Assembly (NCBI GenBank): GCA_029216955.1
Contig: JANAVB010010791.1
Coordinates: 8,733,826-8,797,825, forward strand
DNA length: 64,000 nucleotides
Direction: 5' to 3'
Origin: Iris pallida
Taxonomy: Eukaryota > Streptophyta > Magnoliopsida > Asparagales > Iridaceae
The stretch's first letter is position 1; each line of letters begins with the position of its first letter. Below are positions 43,943 through 54,549 of the stretch, piece by piece. The translations under genes and the position numbers were made by a program. The notes under the pieces are model-generated. The model saw only the letters and a list, made by a program, of their open reading frames with translations, was not told the origin of the DNA and did no database searches.

Positions 43943-44611
43943 ATCCCTCAATCTTTTGATCTCCGGGAACATCTCAGGCAAAAGCGGGATAATGTCTCGA
44001 CACCTCCAGTTCAATCATCTGATCATCAATAAAGTCATAATCCAGTGTTGTTGTCAAACAACAAAACGATCTGTCTTTGATCGTCTGAACTTTGCAAACC
44101 CTGGACCTAAGTCAGAGGATGAAGACGAAGTGTTATACGCTTCTGTCAACATGACCTCTCGAGACACTGGGGGTAGGAAGTGCTCTAAGCACGGCAAACC
44201 TCGCCGTCCTAGTCAACGGTATTTAGATTTACTCCAGGAATCTTCTGAAGGAGTATTTCGACATACCCGTTCTCGATGCCGAGATACAATCGGTCAAAGG
44301 AATCTTCAAGATCCTTCGGGTCATTTTCTTCCTTCTCAGTCAGGAGATGACTCTTTCTTCGACTATGATGCATACAGTGAAAGCTCTAAACAGACAGTAT
44401 CTTCCACTGTACCAAGAGAAGTGACAGCTTATGTTGTCAATGAAGATCCAGATGCTTCGACTTCTGCAAATCAGGAACAGTGAATTGCTGCACTAGAAGA
44501 CAAGCTGAAGACCATGGCTGAAATGGTCGCCAGTATGCATTCTATTATTGTGGCACAACATACTACACCACGACTGTACCTGTTGTAAGTCCGAAGATCA
44601 TAGCATCATCG
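43943..44611 (+). pseudogene. gag: Gag N-terminal middle segment (TE-E)
   Basis: A frameshift near 44040 moves reading to another frame (TTKRSVFDRLNFANPGPK, DEDEVLYASVNMTSRDTGGR, RRPSQRYLDLLQESSEGVF, YSESSKQTVSSTVPREVTAY) up to TGA at 44481. That TGA stands where TE-B has CGA. A helix follows (IAALEDKLKTMAEMVASMHS) and then a further frame break. The uninterrupted SVNMTSRDTGG is the site into which TE-C inserted in TE-B. Confidence 0.75.
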
Positions 44612-45715
44612 GTGCCTGTTAATGCAGGGCTGGGGGTAGCAGCTCCTCAAGTACCCCTTGTACCAGTTCAACCTACACCCAGTCAATCAGGTGCTGGGGG
44701 TAGTGCTTATAATGTTGTTCCTCCTCCTAACACTGTGGTTCAGCCTGCTCCTTCTACATCAGTAGAAGATGCCAATGATGCTGTCAAGCTCCTACGAACT
44801 CAGTTCGAAGCTTTCAAGGAGAAAGACAACTTGCAAAGGTTGGGAATCAAGCAGCCCTACCCAGTTGAATGGAAAGAAGTTCCATTTCCTCTGAAGTACA
44901 AGATCCCAACCATCTCGCTATTTGATGGCAGCACATCTCCCAATCAGTTCATTAACCACTTTGAGGTTATGACTGTCCAACTTCAACCAAATGACGCTCT
45001 TTTTACCAGAGTATTCGTCGGCTGTTTAGCTGGCGTAGCATACGATTGGTACAGAAGCTTGCCCGATGGTTGTATCACCTCCTTCTCTGGCTTAAAGCAA
45101 ATCTTCTTAGAACGATTTTATGAGGGGATCAACGACATCGACATGACTATGTCGGCTCTCAACAAAATTAAACAGAAACACAATGAAACCGCTGAAAGTT
45201 TCATCGAACGGTTCCGCCGAGAAGCCTTAAAAATACCGCCTGGAACTCCGGCTGTTGTCACTATTGATACTTGCAAGGCGAACCTTTTGCCTATCATCAG
45301 TATGTGGACAGGATCTACTTAATTCCAAGATTGGCCCTCCTTCATTGTCAATGCTAAAGCTGCTGAAGTTAGCACTGACAAATTCAAGCAGCTGGGGGTA
45401 CAAATGTCTAACCCCGACCGGGATGAACACCAGACATCAGGTGGTGGCAATCGCCAGAACAACCGCAAAGCAAAAGAAACTTTGAACATCAATTTGAACA
45501 AGAACAAAGAATCTCTGGCGGTTAACGTAGCTCCCCCTACGTCTACATCCACTCCTTCTGCACCTCCACCAAGAAAACTTCGTCCGAAAGTAGAATATTT
45601 CTTTGACGAGAATGATACTGCTAGCATCTTTGATTGCTTGATCAAAAGCAATAAAATCCAACTTCCAGATCCTAAGAAGCCCGATGAAGTCGGTAAGACT
45701 GATCATCCTAAGTAA
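44612..45715 (+). pseudogene. gag: Gag core (TE-E)
   Basis: The frame 44612-45322 carries the capsid-like gag core: AVKLLRTQFEAFKEKDN, WKEVPFPLKYKIP, LFDGSTSPNQFINHFEVMT, RVFVGCLAGVAYDWYRSLPD, IFLERFYEG, NETAESFIERFRREALKIP. A TAA at 45320 replaces CAA (TE-B has STQFQDW), and the same frame continues through an Asn/Lys-rich linker to TAA at 45713, where TE-B has Tyr. Gag would form the particle that packages RNA. Confidence 0.9.
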
Positions 45716-48154
45716 TGTATTTATCACAGGTTCATCGGACATCCTACTCGAGCATGTTATGTGCTCAAAGGCAAAATCCAGGAGCTGGTCAACGCTGGTG
45801 TTGTCACTCTGCAACAAGACGAGAAGACTGTGACTGCAAACATGGTCTCAGTTCAATTTGGTGACTTTCCGCCCCAGATGGTGCAGCACGGCGTCATTCT
45901 TATTCCCAAAGCTACTCTTGAGATTGAGAATCTCCCTCCTCCACGAAGTGAAGGTCTCGTCTCCTTGTCTCTTGACAATGGCGAGATTATGTGGATTCAT
46001 CCGGATCTTGCTTCAGAGTTCGAAGTTCCCTCTTCCTCCAAGAAGAAAGATCGCTCCAAGGGCAAGACAAATATTTGTAATATGGTGTCGTTTGACCCCA
46101 TAATTGATGAAAAAATCTTGTTGGGCACCAGATCAGGGAAAGCCTATCTAAAGGATTACCCTGAAGCCCAAGAGAATCCTGCTTCTTCTTCTTCTGAGCC
46201 TGCTCCAGTGCAGCCTGCTTCCACTGAAGATATTCCTACTGCATCTTCACCGGTTGTAGTGTCTATTCCTTCCAAGCCAACGAGCGCTGACAAAGGCAAA
46301 CAACAAGTCCGTTTCGACAAACCTTTGAAGAAGTTATCTCCTTCTGGACTTGAAAAGCCTTACAACTTTGACATCTTAGCTCAGTTAGCCAATACACCGG
46401 CCCGGCTGTCCATCTTCGAGCTCTTGCGCCTCTCCAAGGAGACTCGGGAAACTCTGAGTGAGGCTCTTATGCAAGCTGAAACTTGTTTAGCCCTTCTGAA
46501 GAAGCCAAAAGCAGAGCCAGTTTCTTGCCTCCATTGTCATAGCATATTGGAGTTAATTCCAAACATAACTTTTACACAAGACGACATGTTGATGGAAGAT
46601 AACAGGCACGACCGTCCACTCTACTATATAGGATATGTCGATTCAATGAAAGTCGATCGTATCCTGATAGATCCAGGGTCTGCTCTTAGCATTATGTCCA
46701 AGACAATGTTGGATGCGCTGAAAATTCCAGTGCATAGTCTCTCCAGTACAATCACCACCATCTTTGGGTTCAACCAGGGAAGGAGTGAACCTCTGGGCAA
46801 GATTCGTCTAAAACTCCAAATAGGCAATCTTCGCACAAAGGTTACCTTCTACATCATTGACAATCATGGTTGTTCCTACAATGCATTGCTGGAAAGACCA
46901 TTTCTGCACGAGCATAACATTATCCCTTCGACTCTCCATCAATGTTTTAAATATGTTGATGACAATGGAGAGGTGCAAAAGGAGGTTGTTGATCTCTATC
47001 CTTTCAAAGGCATTGAGGCATACTGCAATGATGCACGTATGTACAAGGACGAATTCATGAAGGTTGTCCTGTCTCTGGACACTGAAGAAGAGCAAGAAAT
47101 AGTGCCTAAAGATACCCTCATCATTCCTGTCAAAGGGCGTGTTTCTCGTCCTCAATCCTCTAAGCCACTGGCTATTCACTTGCCAGTTCAAAAGCAATCA
47201 AGTGATGATCAGGATCAAAGGGAGCTCACCTCTTCTGAGCCACTTGTTATCGACCTCCGTCGTAACAAGGAAAAAAGGCAGCTCACCTCTTCTGAGCCAC
47301 TTGTTATTGATCTATCTCATAACAAGGACAAAAAGGAGCTCACCTCCTCTAAGCCGCTTGTTATCGACCTCCGTCGTAACAAAGCCAATCCTCCTCCACG
47401 TTCTTCTTCTCCCCCTATTGTAATTAATCTGACTAAGCCTGCTAAGGCTAAAGGTCCTGCTGTAAATACCAATGTACAAATCAATGAAAAAGCATCTACT
47501 TTCCAGTATACTGATGTCATTTATCATGCTAAATGCTACTTGGATATGTTAGGTAGCTTTCAATCATTTACAATGGGAGTTGTGCAATCTCTTCAAACAG
47601 AAGTTTCATATGAACACCCAAAGGATTCATACCGTATTATTCCTGCTCGCAAGAAAGGCGAAAGTCTAATACTTTTTAGTAAAGGACCGGAACAACAATT
47701 CAGCTATATGGATGATAGCAAAGTTAACGACACGAGGCATCTTCAACTCCGTCATTACAGTCAACAATCAAAAGACATCGTCCGAAAGATGGGTTATGAC
47801 TTCAAGAGCGGCCTCAACTATAGTAAAGGTAGAAAAACTCCTCTCCGTATGGCTGTTCCAAAAGGAAAGTTAGATATGTACTACAGCAGGACCAAAAGAG
47901 GTCTCGGATATGCTTCTCCTCTAATGTTATCTCCAGCAGGTTCTGAATCTGATAGCGAGGAGCGTTCTAACTCTTCTGATTCCAGATCGTGGGACTCTGA
48001 CACCAGCATTGGTCAAGTTCATCGGTTAACTGTATCTTCTAACATGGTCTCTGTTGAACTTCCAGAAGGCTATGACGAGGATATTGAAGAAAGTTCTAAA
48101 ATAGATCCTTGGGCTCAACGAATGGATACCCAATGGGAACTCCGATTCGAATAA
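45716..48154 (+). pseudogene. pol: Zinc knuckle, linker, aspartic protease and G-patch-like motif (TE-E)
   Basis: Same frame as gag, so gag and pol form one polyprotein. Starts with the knuckle CIYHRFIGHPTRAC (about 45717). Linker with MVSFDPIIDEKILLGTRSGK and EKPYNFDILAQLANTP; protease with active-site IDPGSALSIM (Asp at 46670) and YNALLERPFLHEHN; three near-identical LTSSEPLVIDLRRNK-type units (47225-47390); G-patch-like KMGYDFKSGLNYSKGRKTP ... RGLGYASP (about 47785-47920); acidic Ser linker. The frame is open for ~800 codons, the longest in the window. A TAA at 48152 stands where TE-B has CAA. Confidence 0.9.
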
Positions 48155-49195
48155 AGAGAATCTCCTACCGAAGATCAATTAGTTCAAATTGATGTAGGAT
48201 AGAGCGGGTCACCTCGTCCAATATTCATCAGCAAGAACCTCCCAGAGACAGACAAACAAGAATTAATTCTTCTGATTAAAGAATACATTGATGTCTTTGC
48301 TTGGAGTTATGACGACATGCCAGGACTGGATCCTAAAGTCGCTACTCATAAACTGAACATCTTGCCGAATGCAAAACCGGTCAAACAACAACAACGGCGT
48401 TTCAAGCCAGAAATGATGGACGTAATTGACGATGAAGTCAAAAAGCTCATAGCTTGTGGCTTTATTCGAGAAGAGCAGCATCCTGATTGGGTAGCTAATG
48501 TTGTCCCAGTTCTAAAGAAAACTGGCAAAGTTCGAGTCTGCATCGAATTTCGGGATCTTAATGAAGCATGTCCAAAAGATGAATTTTCTCTCCCTATCAC
48601 GGACGTCATGATCGACAATACCTGTTGGTTCGAAAGAATATCTTTCATGGACGGATTCTCCGGATATAATCAGATTCGGATGAATTCTAAAGATGAAAAG
48701 CATACTTCTTTCCGCACTCCTTGTGGAGTCTATTGTTATACTGTGATGCCATTTGGTCTTAATAACGCTGGTGCAACTTATCAACGAGCCATGAGTACCA
48801 TTTTTCGAGATCATCTTCGCAAAACTATCGAATGCTACGTTGATGATATTGATGTCAAAAGTCGTCAAAAGGAAGATCACATCCAAGACTTGAGAACTAT
48901 CTTCAATCTGATGCGCCAACATCAACTAAAAATGAATCCCACCAAGTTATTCTTGGGTGTCTCTAGTGGCAAGTTTCTCAGCTTCATCATTACCTCTAAG
49001 GGTATACACGTGGATCCCAAGAAGATCAAAGCCATTCAAGAGATGCGTCCTCCACGCAACCTAAAAGTGCTACGAGGATTCCAAGGTCGTCTTGCGTACA
49101 TCAGGAGATTCATTTCGAACTTGTCTAGACGCTGTAGACCATTCACTCAACTCATGAAGAAGGGTGTCTCTTTTATTTGGACTGAAGAATATTAA
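48155..49195 (+). pseudogene. pol: Reverse transcriptase (TE-E pol)
   Basis: Same frame, with an extra TAG at 48200. Seven-block RT pattern: LDPKVATHKLNILPNAKPVK, MMDVIDDEVKKLIACGFIR, VRVCIEFRDLNEACPKDEFS, ISFMDGFSGYNQIRMNSKDE, VMPFGLNNAGATYQRAMS, catalytic YVDD at 48836-48847, HQLKMNPTKLFLGVSSGKF and the thumb LRGFQGRLAYIRRFISNLS. FRDLNEACPKDEF is typical of plant Gypsy RT. The TAA at 49193 stands where TE-B has CAA. It copies element RNA into DNA in the cytoplasmic particle. Confidence 0.93.
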
Positions 49196-49978
49196 CGGGC
49201 ATTCGACGACATCAAACGGTACCTCATGAACCCACCAGTCTTGGTGCCACCAATCTCTGGCATACCATTCTTAATGTATGTCCGTGCTATGGACCATTCA
49301 TTGGGTGCTTTACTTGCCCAAAAGAACAAAGAAGGCCATGAATATGCCATCTATTATCTCAGTCGTACTATGATTGGTGCTGAACACCGTTATAGTCCAG
49401 TCGAAAAAGAATGCCTAGCTTTCATGTTTGCTGTTCAAAAGACAAGGCATTACATCATTGGCCAAACTATTCATGTCATATCCCGAGTTAATCCTCTTCG
49501 GGTATTGATGAAGAAGCCCAGTACGCTCAATTCTTGGCTGGCTACATGGGCCATCCTGCTAGCCCAATATGACATGGTATATGTTCCTCAAAAATCTGTT
49601 AAAGGTCAAACATTGGCGGATTTCTTAGCGGCTCATCCTGTGCCAGAAACATCCAAGCTTTATGACGAAATTCCAGATGAGACATTAGAATCAAATATGA
49701 TCTCTGAAGAATTTTCTACTTGGCGTCTGTTCTTTGACGGTGCATCCAGAATCGGACCAAATGGTGCCATTGTAGCAGGAGTCGGAGTTGTTCTCGTTTC
49801 TCCAAACGGATCGGCTATTCAAAGAGCATACTCCCTAGATGAGCCTTGCTCCAACAACGTCGCAGAGTACAATGCTCTACTCATTGGCCTTCGGTTAGCT
49901 AGACAACTGGATGTTGAATATCTCGAAGTCTACGGCGACTCTAAGCTGGTTGTTAACCAGGTTAGAGGGATTTATTAA
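49196..49978 (+). pseudogene. pol: RNase H and second, archaeal-type RNase H (TE-E pol)
   Basis: Same frame. The first RNase H spans AMDHSLGALLAQKNKEGHE, YYLSRTMIGAEHRYSPVEKE and KTRHYIIG. The second has FFDGAS (Asp at 49736), VAEYNALLIG (Glu at 49865) and GDSKLVVNQ (Asp at 49937). Two RNase H domains in series are the established mark of Tat-lineage elements; in them the first is thought to be a decayed, connection-like domain. A TAA at 49976 replaces GAA of TE-B. Confidence 0.92.
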
Positions 49979-51494
49979 GTTCGTCATCAAGATCTAGTGC
50001 CTTACTTTGAAGCGACAATCAACTTAGCTACATCATTCAAAGCCTTCTTCATTGAATATGTACGTCGATCTTGTAATACTGTGGCAGATGCTTTGGCCAA
50101 TCTTGCAGCAGTCTTAGCCATCCCCATTAGGAGACAACAAGTAGTGGTCATCTCTAATCGAGAATTGTTTTGTGTCAAAAATAATCGTAATATCGAGTTC
50201 AGTAATCTTATTGAAGTCAATATTATCGATAAAGACTGGAGAACTCACTTCATCGACTTCGTAGTTCACAACATACTCCCTGAAGATCCCAAGGAGGCTA
50301 CGAGTGTTCGTCGGCGGTCTCTCCGATTCTATTACAATCAGATTACCAAGACTCTTTATCGGCAGACTTATGACGGTCTACTCTTGCGCTGCCTTGCTGG
50401 TGATGAAGCAAAGCAAGTATTGCGTGAAGCTCACGACGGTGTCTGTGGAGCACATCAACCCGGTCCTAAGCTACAGGATCGTATCCGACGAATGGGCTAC
50501 TATTGGCCCTCTATGGTTTCTGATGCCATCGAATATGCAAGGAAATGTCAAGCTTGTCAAATCTACACAGATTTCATTCATCAACCTTCGGAGTTCTTAC
50601 ATCCGACGGCTGCCTCCTGGCCTTTCGAAGCTTGGGGCATGGACATCATTGGTCCCATCAATCCTCCTTCTTCTAGAGGACATCGGTTCATACTGGCAAT
50701 AACCGACTACTTCTCAAAATGGGCTGAAGCTATACCTTTGGCTGAAGTCAAGACCAGCAGCATTATCATCTTCATCAAACACCATATCATCTATCCATTT
50801 GGTGTACCTCGAAGGATCATCCACGACAATGGACCACAATTTATCAGCCCGAAGTTCATAAGATTATGCGATGATCATCGGATTGACAATGTTGCTTCTA
50901 CAGCCTACAATCCTGCTGCTAATGGCTTAGCCGAAGCTTTCAACAAAACTATCATCAAGCTCCTTAAGAAGTTTGTATCTACTAACAAACGAAACTGGAG
51001 TGAAAAACTTGGTGAATGTCTTTGGGCCTATCGAACTACGGTCCACAATCCCACAGGCATTACACCTTTCTCTTTGGTGTACGGCTGTGAAGCAGTTCTT
51101 TCTCTAGAACTTCAAATTCCTTCTTTAAGGATTGCCATTGCTAATGAACTCACTACAGAGAACAATGATCTTCTTCGACTTCAAGAATTAGAAGCGCTCG
51201 ACGAAAAATGACTATTTGGCTCAACAACATATTGAGTTATATCAAGCCCGCATCTCGAAGACTTTCAACCACAAAGTTAAAGTCAGAGCCTTTCAGCAAG
51301 GAGAACTCGTTCTAACGGTCAGACGTCCTATGACTATGACTCACTCGAGCAAAGGCAAGTTTGACGCGAAGTGGGAAGGTCCTTATGTTGTTAGCAAATA
51401 CTTTTCAAATAGAGCCTATCAACTTTCAGAGTTAGACGGTCGAATTGCAATGATGCCTATCAATGGCAAATTCCTCAAGAAGTACTATGTATAA
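49979..51494 (+). pseudogene. pol: Integrase (TE-E pol)
   Basis: Zinc region EAHDGVCGAH ... CQACQ; catalytic D in GMDIIGPI (50642), D in IIHDNGPQF (50825) and E in NGLAEAFN (50933), with 35 residues between the last two as in DD35E integrases. A TGA at 51209 replaces TGG, and a one-base shift there puts the C-terminal domain (51216-51494: ARISKTFNHKVKVRAFQQGE ... KWEGPYVVSKYFS ... KFLKKYYV) in another frame. No chromodomain. The pol end at 51494 equals that of TE-B. Confidence 0.93.
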
Positions 51495-51581
51495 ATGTAA
51501 CAGAGATTTTATGTAAATAAGATCAGACAGTTCATAAATAAAGTTTGATTTTTATTTCATCATAAATGATGTTACATAATA

Positions 51582-51905
51582 TTAAGGAAGGTCACTATCA
51601 TCCTTCTCAACATTGGGACACGGACCACTGCCGTCCTTATCAAAGACATAATCAGTAAAAGAGTCGAGGACATCCTTGCTCGAGCCTACCAGGAACTTGC
51701 AAGCAGCCATTCTCATGGCCTCTTTCTCTTCAATCTTCCCTAGTTCAAGCAGAAAGTCCAGGATATCCCGCGGTGGTTTGGGTGCAGACGAACCTTCGCC
51801 TGCTTCCGTCTGCTTTGGCTGGACTGGATCGGCAGGACGTTCTTCAGTGCATGCTTCAACCTTTGGGGTGACTTCAGCCTTCTTGGATGCATCTTCAGAC
51901 GACAT
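51582..51905 (-). CDS. Antisense ORF B of TE-E (107 residues, intact)
   Basis: Starts MSSEDASKKAEVTPKVEACT, has a Pro/Lys/Glu-rich acidic first half, then PPRDILDFLLELGKIEEKE, MAACKFLVG, DSFTDYVFDKDGSGPCP and an acidic end. It is homologous to TE-B 4642-4931 at the same place, 90 bases beyond integrase on the opposite strand. A TATA box lies 48 bases upstream and an AATAAA (minus strand, about 51555) follows. The frame is intact although gag-pol around it is full of stops. No known domain; role unknown. Confidence 0.65.
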   Translation of the reverse strand: MSSEDASKKAEVTPKVEACTEERPADPVQPKQTEAGEGSSAPKPPRDILDFLLELGKIEEKEAMRMAACKFLVGSSKDVLDSFTDYVFDKDGSGPCPNVEKDDSDLP

Positions 51906-51952
51906 CTTTATGTTGAAAAGTGGAAATGATCATTCCTTCCAAATTTCTGTTC

Positions 51953-51960
51953 TATTTATA
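51953..51960 (-). promoter_or_regulatory. TATA box before antisense ORF B (TE-E)
   Basis: Minus strand TATAAATA, 48 bases before the ATG at 51905. Confidence 0.45.
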
Positions 51961-51997
51961 GACAGAGATTCTAAAAACAATGTAACGACACATTCAT

Positions 51998-52330
51998 CAG
52001 ACGGTTCATCCGTTCATTCATATTCATCAGACGGTTCATCCGTTCATCAGATGGTTCATCCGTTCATTCACATTAATATCAGACGGTTCATCCGTTTATT
52101 ATCATCATTTGACGGTTCGCCCGTTCATTATCATCATTTGACGGTTCGTCCGTTCATTAATTCATCCGACGGTTCATCCGTTCATCATCATTTAACGGTT
52201 CATCCGTTCATTAATTCATCTGACGGTTAGTCCGTTCATTACAATCATCTGACGGTTCATCCGTTCATACATCCACTCGACGGTTCACCCGTTCATTTAA
52301 TTCATTTTGACGGTCCATCCGTTCATCCTG
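51998..52330. repeat. Minisatellite of GACGGTTCATCCGTTCAT units
   Basis: About 12 copies of a degenerate 18-27 base unit with variable AT-rich spacers. Each core, ACGG-TTCAT-CCGT, is itself a small inverted repeat. It lies between the two antisense ORFs and upstream of ORF B's promoter. The plus-strand ORF over it is Ser/His/Pro-rich noise. Confidence 0.9.
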
Positions 52331-52698
52331 ATGATTCATTTCGTTCATTTATTTTATTCACACCTTTTTGACGATTCATTTTCGTTCATTGTCCATATCA
52401 GCAACTTGTCATGTTCGATTAAGTTGTCTATTTTTGAAGTAATAATATTTGACAAATTATATTCTGCCATGTCCACATTATCTCTGAGCAGATATAATGA
52501 ATATAATTATTTTCTACAAAATTATCAAGAAATATATCATGTCAAGTACCTCTGAATATATTTTCTATCGCTATTATTTATATCTGAACAAGATATTCAA
52601 GAAATAATAGAGCCACAACAAAATGTCTATTATTGATCAAAATTTAAGACATTACATACATAGCATAAAGAAAGACAAAAAGATACAAGATGTTCTTT
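52331..52698 (+). other. TE-E spacer shared with TE-D
   Basis: AT-rich, no supported ORF. 52440-52560 matches, reversed, TE-D 25031-25120 (atgtccacattatctctgag / ctcagaggtaatgtggatgt). Confidence 0.65.
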
Positions 52699-53019
52699 CT
52701 ACTGAGACGGAGGCATCATCAGATTAGCAATCTGTTGTTTCAAAATCTGCAACCGTTCTTCGCGAGATGCCATCACTCTCCTCCTGGCCTCTTCCATCCC
52801 AGATTCTTCATTAAAAACGGGCATGGTTACCATTCGGCGAGTGATTTCAGCATTATGAGCTGCGGCATATTCGTCTCTTTCTTGGGTTAGAGCACCGAGT
52901 TGTTGAATTACAGTTTGGTGTTCGGTGACCTCATTTTCCAGCTCTTCCTGAAGACGAGCAATTGAAGACTCGGCGGGGGCCTTGCCCTTGTCGGCGGCGG
53001 AGGAGCACTTAGGAGCCAT
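52699..53019 (-). CDS. Antisense ORF A of TE-E (106 residues, intact)
   Basis: Starts MAPKCSSAADKGKAPAESS, then a coiled coil (IARLQEELENEVTEHQTVI, LGALTQERDEYAAAHNAE) and the end EEARRRVMASREERLQILKQ with final PPSQ. Its N-terminus matches exon 1 and its C-terminus matches the last exon of the TE-D antisense gene; the ~900-codon middle (PMD-like) is missing. So it looks like an internally deleted or ancestral short form. Frame intact. TATA box 105 bases upstream. It would make a small coiled-coil protein; function unknown. Confidence 0.7.
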   Translation of the reverse strand: MAPKCSSAADKGKAPAESSIARLQEELENEVTEHQTVIQQLGALTQERDEYAAAHNAEITRRMVTMPVFNEESGMEEARRRVMASREERLQILKQQIANLMMPPSQ

Positions 53020-53123
53020 GAAGTCGACGGAGAAGAAAGGGTGAAGTCGGAGTAGGCTCGGGGATTTCTTTCTCTCAAGCTCAAAGAAAACAAGTAAAGA
53101 ATAATATGAAGGATGAAGAGAAC

Positions 53124-53131
53124 TATTTATA
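53124..53131 (-). promoter_or_regulatory. TATA box before antisense ORF A (TE-E)
   Basis: Minus strand TATAAATA, 105 bases before the ATG at 53019. Confidence 0.5.
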
Positions 53132-53267
53132 GTTTTTCAAGGAGTAACGGCCGCCTCAGATTGCGCCGAAAAAGTAGGGCTGATTCATCCGATTGCGCAG
53201 ACAGCTCAACACATGCGCAACTTGATTGAACATTCAAAGTATTTCTAAACTTTGAATAAATTCAACT

Positions 53268-53290
53268 TTCGAAAACTTTGAAGGGGGTCT
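53268..53290 (+). other. Polypurine tract of TE-E
   Basis: TTCGAAAACTTTGAAGGGGG plus TCT, directly before the 3' LTR. Confidence 0.85.
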
Positions 53291-54208
53291 TATAGGTCCT
53301 AAAAAATCAATTTTCACCTATCAACAAAGTCAGAAAATCAAAGAAATAGAACTTTCAAAATAAACTGCGCAGACATCAGATTGCGCATCATTTCGATTGC
53401 GTACATCGGACAGCGCACACTTTTAACTGTGCAGGTTGACGTGGCAATGCCATCATTATATGGCAAGATCAAATCTTTTTGACAGCTGACAGCACGAAGA
53501 ACGAGGAGACTGTTCGTTTATTGCACCGCACAGCGCTCGAGGACAGCTGTACATGCAGCGCAATCCAGTGCCTGTGCAATCTAGTGCCTGTGCAATCTAT
53601 GTCAGCGCAATCCGAAGTCAGCGCAATTCAGGTGGCGTACTTCATCATGATAATTGACAAAAGTACACGTGGCATTCTTGCCATCAATTCCTCACTACGT
53701 GACAATCGTCTATGCACGATCATGCGCATTTCAATCAAATGATGCCATGTGTCCAAGACAGTCAGCCCACGACCAGACAACTGCCTGCGCAATCCAGTGC
53801 CTGCGCAATCCAGTTCCTGCGCAATCCAACTTGCGCCATCCAGAATAACTAAAAATTAGTTATTTCCAGAAACTCTATAAATAGAGTTTCAAGTCTTCAT
53901 TCAAGGGGATCACAGATCAGATCAGAGATCAGAGAGAGAGATCAGACATTAAAAGTTCAGAATTATCAGAGAGTTCAGGAGTTCTTGCCCAAGTGCTGCT
54001 ACATTCTTCCGAGGCTTTTGCCTTCAATTCTCCGAGGCTTTTGCCTTCAAGTCAACTTCCGAGGCTACCGTCTTCACAGTTCACATCGTCCAAGGGATAA
54101 AGCAATCGTCTTCTAGATTAGATTCCTACAGTTGTACCTTTCCCAGAATTCTTGTAATCTTTACAAAGTTTGTATCAATAAAGTTTTATACTTTTGTTTT
54201 TGCAAACA
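53291..54208 (+). repeat. 3' LTR of TE-E (918 bp)
   Basis: Starts TATAGGTCC (5' LTR: TGTAGGTCC), ends TGCAAACA. By eye it differs from the 5' LTR at roughly 5-9% of the first 300 bases, many being CG/TG or CA changes. It is 16 bases longer through an extra ctagtgcctgtgcaat unit near 53581. TATA palindrome at 53869-53890. Confidence 0.95.
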
Positions 54209-54213
54209 ATTAT
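54209..54213. other. Target-site duplication of TE-E (right), attat
   Basis: Identical to 41714-41718. Confidence 0.95.
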
Positions 54214-54549
54214 CAACACCTATTTTAATTCGATTATTTTGCCATGTCCGATTTTGATCCAACCCGGCTCCACTGAACCCAACCCCAGCTCCATGTTACT
54301 CTCCATCATGACGCCCTCATTTTTCCTTCCCAAAAATAATATTCAATACCTAGTTTTCCACTTCAAATATTGATTGTATATTCCATAGATTAAATCCCCA
54401 AGAATATTCAATCCCTACTTAATCCTAGCCATTTGATCCTCCTAATTAATCCTAGACATTCATTTCCTACATGACAAACTCCCCAACCCCTTCCTCATAT
54501 GTGGCCGGCCCTAATCCCCATAATTGTTTCTCTAATTTTGGAAAGAACC

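Larger units (their letters stand above)
41719..54208 (+). mobile_element. TE-E: near-complete Tat-type Ty3/Gypsy element
   Basis: 12.49 kb flanked by attat. LTRs 41719-42620 and 53291-54208, PBS, leader plus gag, protease, G-patch, RT, RNase H, second RNase H, integrase, two antisense ORFs, minisatellite and PPT are all present. Gag-pol is essentially one frame from 44612 to 51211, broken by scattered stops, with frameshifts near 44040, 44570 and 51215. The dual RNase H and tRNA-Arg PBS mark the Tat/Ogre lineage. It is the reference for reading the other copies. Confidence 0.95.
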
